Shown here one piece after another: positions 62,376 to 64,000 of a stretch of 64,000 bases of DNA. How positions within the stretch are numbered: the first letter of the stretch is position 1; the number at the start of each line of letters is the position of its first letter. The stretch comes from CBDEUK01 sp965250225 (GTDB lineage Bacteria; Pseudomonadota; Gammaproteobacteria; Eutrophobiales; Eutrophobiaceae). The stretch spans positions 43,429 through 107,428 of the forward strand of contig CBDFNQ010000031.1 of the NCBI GenBank assembly GCA_965250225.1, given 5' to 3'. A program made the translations under genes and the position numbers. Below the pieces are notes generated by a model, which worked only from the letters and a program-made list of their open reading frames with translations, made no database searches and was not told the origin of the DNA.

Positions 62376-64000
62376 CTAAAAAGGCCTCCACAAGAGAATC
62401 AGCTTGGGCAACAGGGTCAGCGCGGCTAATAGGGCAATGAACATGGCTAGCGCGGTTAGCAGTCCAAAATAAATAGTTGGGATAAAATTGGACAGGATCA
62501 AGATTGAAAATCCAAATATGATGGTAATGGCGGTATAAAAAACCGCTCTACCAATGTTCGCATGGCAGATATGCAATGTTTCAATATAGTCACCATTTTT
62601 TGGATATTCTTCCCGAAAGCGGTAAATATAGTGGATGCTGTTGTCGACGGCGATGCCTATCGTAATTGCCGCAATGGTTATGGTCATCATATCAAGAGGA
62701 ATGTTCAGTAAGCCCATCAAACCGAGAATAATCGTTGCCGCCAGGATATTCGGGATGATCCCTATCAGGGCCAGACTGACCGAACGAAACAGGAACAGCA
62801 GCATCAAGGCGATACCCATCATTACCACGCCCAGGGTCATAATTTGAGATTTAAACAGGCTCTGTAACATATTGTTATACAACACCATCAAGCCCGAAAT
62901 CTGAAACTCGTCTTCAGCCAGTCCAATTTTATTAACCAGGTCATTGTGTATCTGATCAAGAAATTCCTTGCGCCTGAGATCTTTCAGCGAATCGCGAATG
63001 CGGGCACTCACCCGTGCTTCATTATTCTCAATTGAAATGTAAGGATCGAGCATAGTGGCGCGGAGATCCTCAGGCATCTGCTTGTTGATCACAGCAAGCT
63101 CAAATGCATCGAATGGTTGTCCTTCGTTCAGGTCTTTGGCAACTGTCAGAACAGAATTCAATGACAAGACCTTACCAACGGCAGGCAAACTATCCAGGTA
63201 CTCATGGACATCACTAATCAATTCAAGATGAGTCGTGGTAAAAAAAGTGTCAGAGGGATCTGATTCAAACTCATCGAACAGGCTATCAAAATCCTCAAAG
63301 TCGTCTTCTTCTGAAAATTCTTCTTCGTTCTCGCTAGAGTCGTCTTCTTCAGGCTCTGGAAATTTGATAATAATGTCCAGTGGCGTTGTGCCTCCCAATT
63401 TATCATCGATTAGTTTCAAACCTTTGTAAATCTCGGTGCTGTCACTGAAGTAATTAATAAAACTGTTTTCTACTTTCAGTTTGCTCACACCGATGACACT
63501 GATTATGGCGAGGGCCAGTGCAATCATTAGGACCTTGTTGCCATGAGTTTCTGTAATATTGGCAAGGCCAGCAGTTACCATTACCTTGTCGTCCCGATCC
63601 TTATCTTTATCGGATCGTTTTAAAAATAATAATATGGCAGGAAATAACAGAAATGAAGTCATGAAGGTGACTGCCAAACCCAGGGTCATCATCCAGCCAA
63701 AATCAATCACTGGTTTAATACCACTGAATACCAGGGAGCTAAAGCCAATCATTGTTGTCAGGGCGGTATATAAACATGGCCAGACCATTTTACTGGTGGT
63801 TTCCTGCACCAGTTGTTTTTGATCAAGATCTGGTTTTTCCGCTCTTAATTGGCGATAACGGACAATCAAATGAACATTCATCGACATCGTTAAAATTAAC
63901 ATCAATGAAATAAAGTTTGATGAAATGACAGTCACATTCCAACCGACCAGACCCAGCAAACCGATCATGATCAATCCTGTGAAAGCACAACTTGCTAACG
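62376..64000 (-). CDS. RND/MMPL-family exporter, C-terminal part (cut by window edge)
   Basis: The frame is open to the edge, so the N-terminal half is missing. Two helix bundles: SSNFISLMLILTMSMNVHLI through TMIGFSSLVF, and ITIGIAVDNSIHYIYRFREE near the end, the hallmark of MMPL/RND predicted exporters. Between them a periplasmic loop carries a run of about 40 mostly Glu/Asp residues (near 63240-63370). Transport of lipids or hopanoids is inferred from the MlaC-like neighbour. The 259 bases to the MlaC gene (62117-62375) hold nothing I can name. Confidence 0.85.
   Translation of the reverse strand, partial: LASCAFTGLIMIGLLGLVGWNVTVISSNFISLMLILTMSMNVHLIVRYRQLRAEKPDLDQKQLVQETTSKMVWPCLYTALTTMIGFSSLVFSGIKPVIDFGWMMTLGLAVTFMTSFLLFPAILLFLKRSDKDKDRDDKVMVTAGLANITETHGNKVLMIALALAIISVIGVSKLKVENSFINYFSDSTEIYKGLKLIDDKLGGTTPLDIIIKFPEPEEDDSSENEEEFSEEDDFEDFDSLFDEFESDPSDTFFTTTHLELISDVHEYLDSLPAVGKVLSLNSVLTVAKDLNEGQPFDAFELAVINKQMPEDLRATMLDPYISIENNEARVSARIRDSLKDLRRKEFLDQIHNDLVNKIGLAEDEFQISGLMVLYNNMLQSLFKSQIMTLGVVMMGIALMLLFLFRSVSLALIGIIPNILAATIILGLMGLLNIPLDMMTITIAAITIGIAVDNSIHYIYRFREEYPKNGDYIETLHICHANIGRAVFYTAITIIFGFSILILSNFIPTIYFGLLTALAMFIALLAALTLLPKLILLWRPF

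Noticed and set aside
1..64000. tRNA genes, rRNA genes, or a CRISPR-Cas locus
   Set aside because: I looked for cloverleaf-like GTTCRA segments, rRNA signatures and repeat-spacer arrays and saw none that I could support.

Overview
The window looks like a chromosomal segment of a gammaproteobacterium of moderate to low G+C. Several conserved gammaproteobacterial neighbourhoods support this: ubiC-ubiA beside recG; rsmI, lpoA, yraN, diaA-like and dolP; petABC next to sspA-sspB; hisG-hisD-hisC with murA and ibaG; a LysR regulator of CysB type; and rnpB. No species can be named from the sequence alone. recG is cut at the left edge and an RND/MMPL exporter at the right edge.

Layout. 1-9,000: end of recG, ubiquinone genes, an M14 peptidase, an L,D-transpeptidase paired with a TPR/NTF2-like protein, and a birA-coaX-SPOR operon with start/stop overlaps. 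9,000-18,900: a two-part protein of unknown function, a VWA-FHA protein, a rhodanese, an insertion sequence, a zinc aminopeptidase, a second FHA protein, a thioredoxin-like protein, cysB and a TauE/SafE exporter. 19,000-37,400: a chromosomal integron cassette array. 37,500-64,000: housekeeping DNA, including ydcH, gloB, a CDF transporter, an ECF sigma operon, nagZ, an MscS channel, rnpB, rsmI, lpoA, yraN, diaA, dolP, sspBA, petABC, a DegS/AlgW protease, hisCDG, murA, ibaG, an MlaC-family protein and the RND exporter.

The array is the main find. About fifteen recognisable attC-like sites (RYYYAAC ... stem ... GTTRRRY, about 50-120 bp, very different inner sequences) separate small, mostly unrelated genes. 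Nearly all of these genes are on the minus strand, each with its stop at or inside an attC. At the right end, divergently oriented as expected, is only the N-terminal piece (113 codons) of an integron integrase; the catalytic domain is gone. This is therefore an array without its own working integrase. Cassette genes include small membrane proteins, a SAM methyltransferase, a GNAT acetyltransferase, an HNH nuclease, a toxin-antitoxin pair, secreted proteins of unknown function, a SnoaL/monooxygenase/LysR unit and an apparently gene-free cassette.

Insertion sequences cluster in the array and often sit in recombination sites. An IS1182-type element lies in an attC with an AAC duplication. Two IS91-type elements lie with their upstream ends directly against GTTGAAC core boxes. 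IS110- and IS1111-type elements lie between the two arms of another attC, the IS1111 apparently inside the leader of the IS110. A fragment of an IS256-type transposase is also present. Several genes are broken by short insertions or single-base shifts (IS1111 and IS1182 transposases, sspA, one cassette gene).
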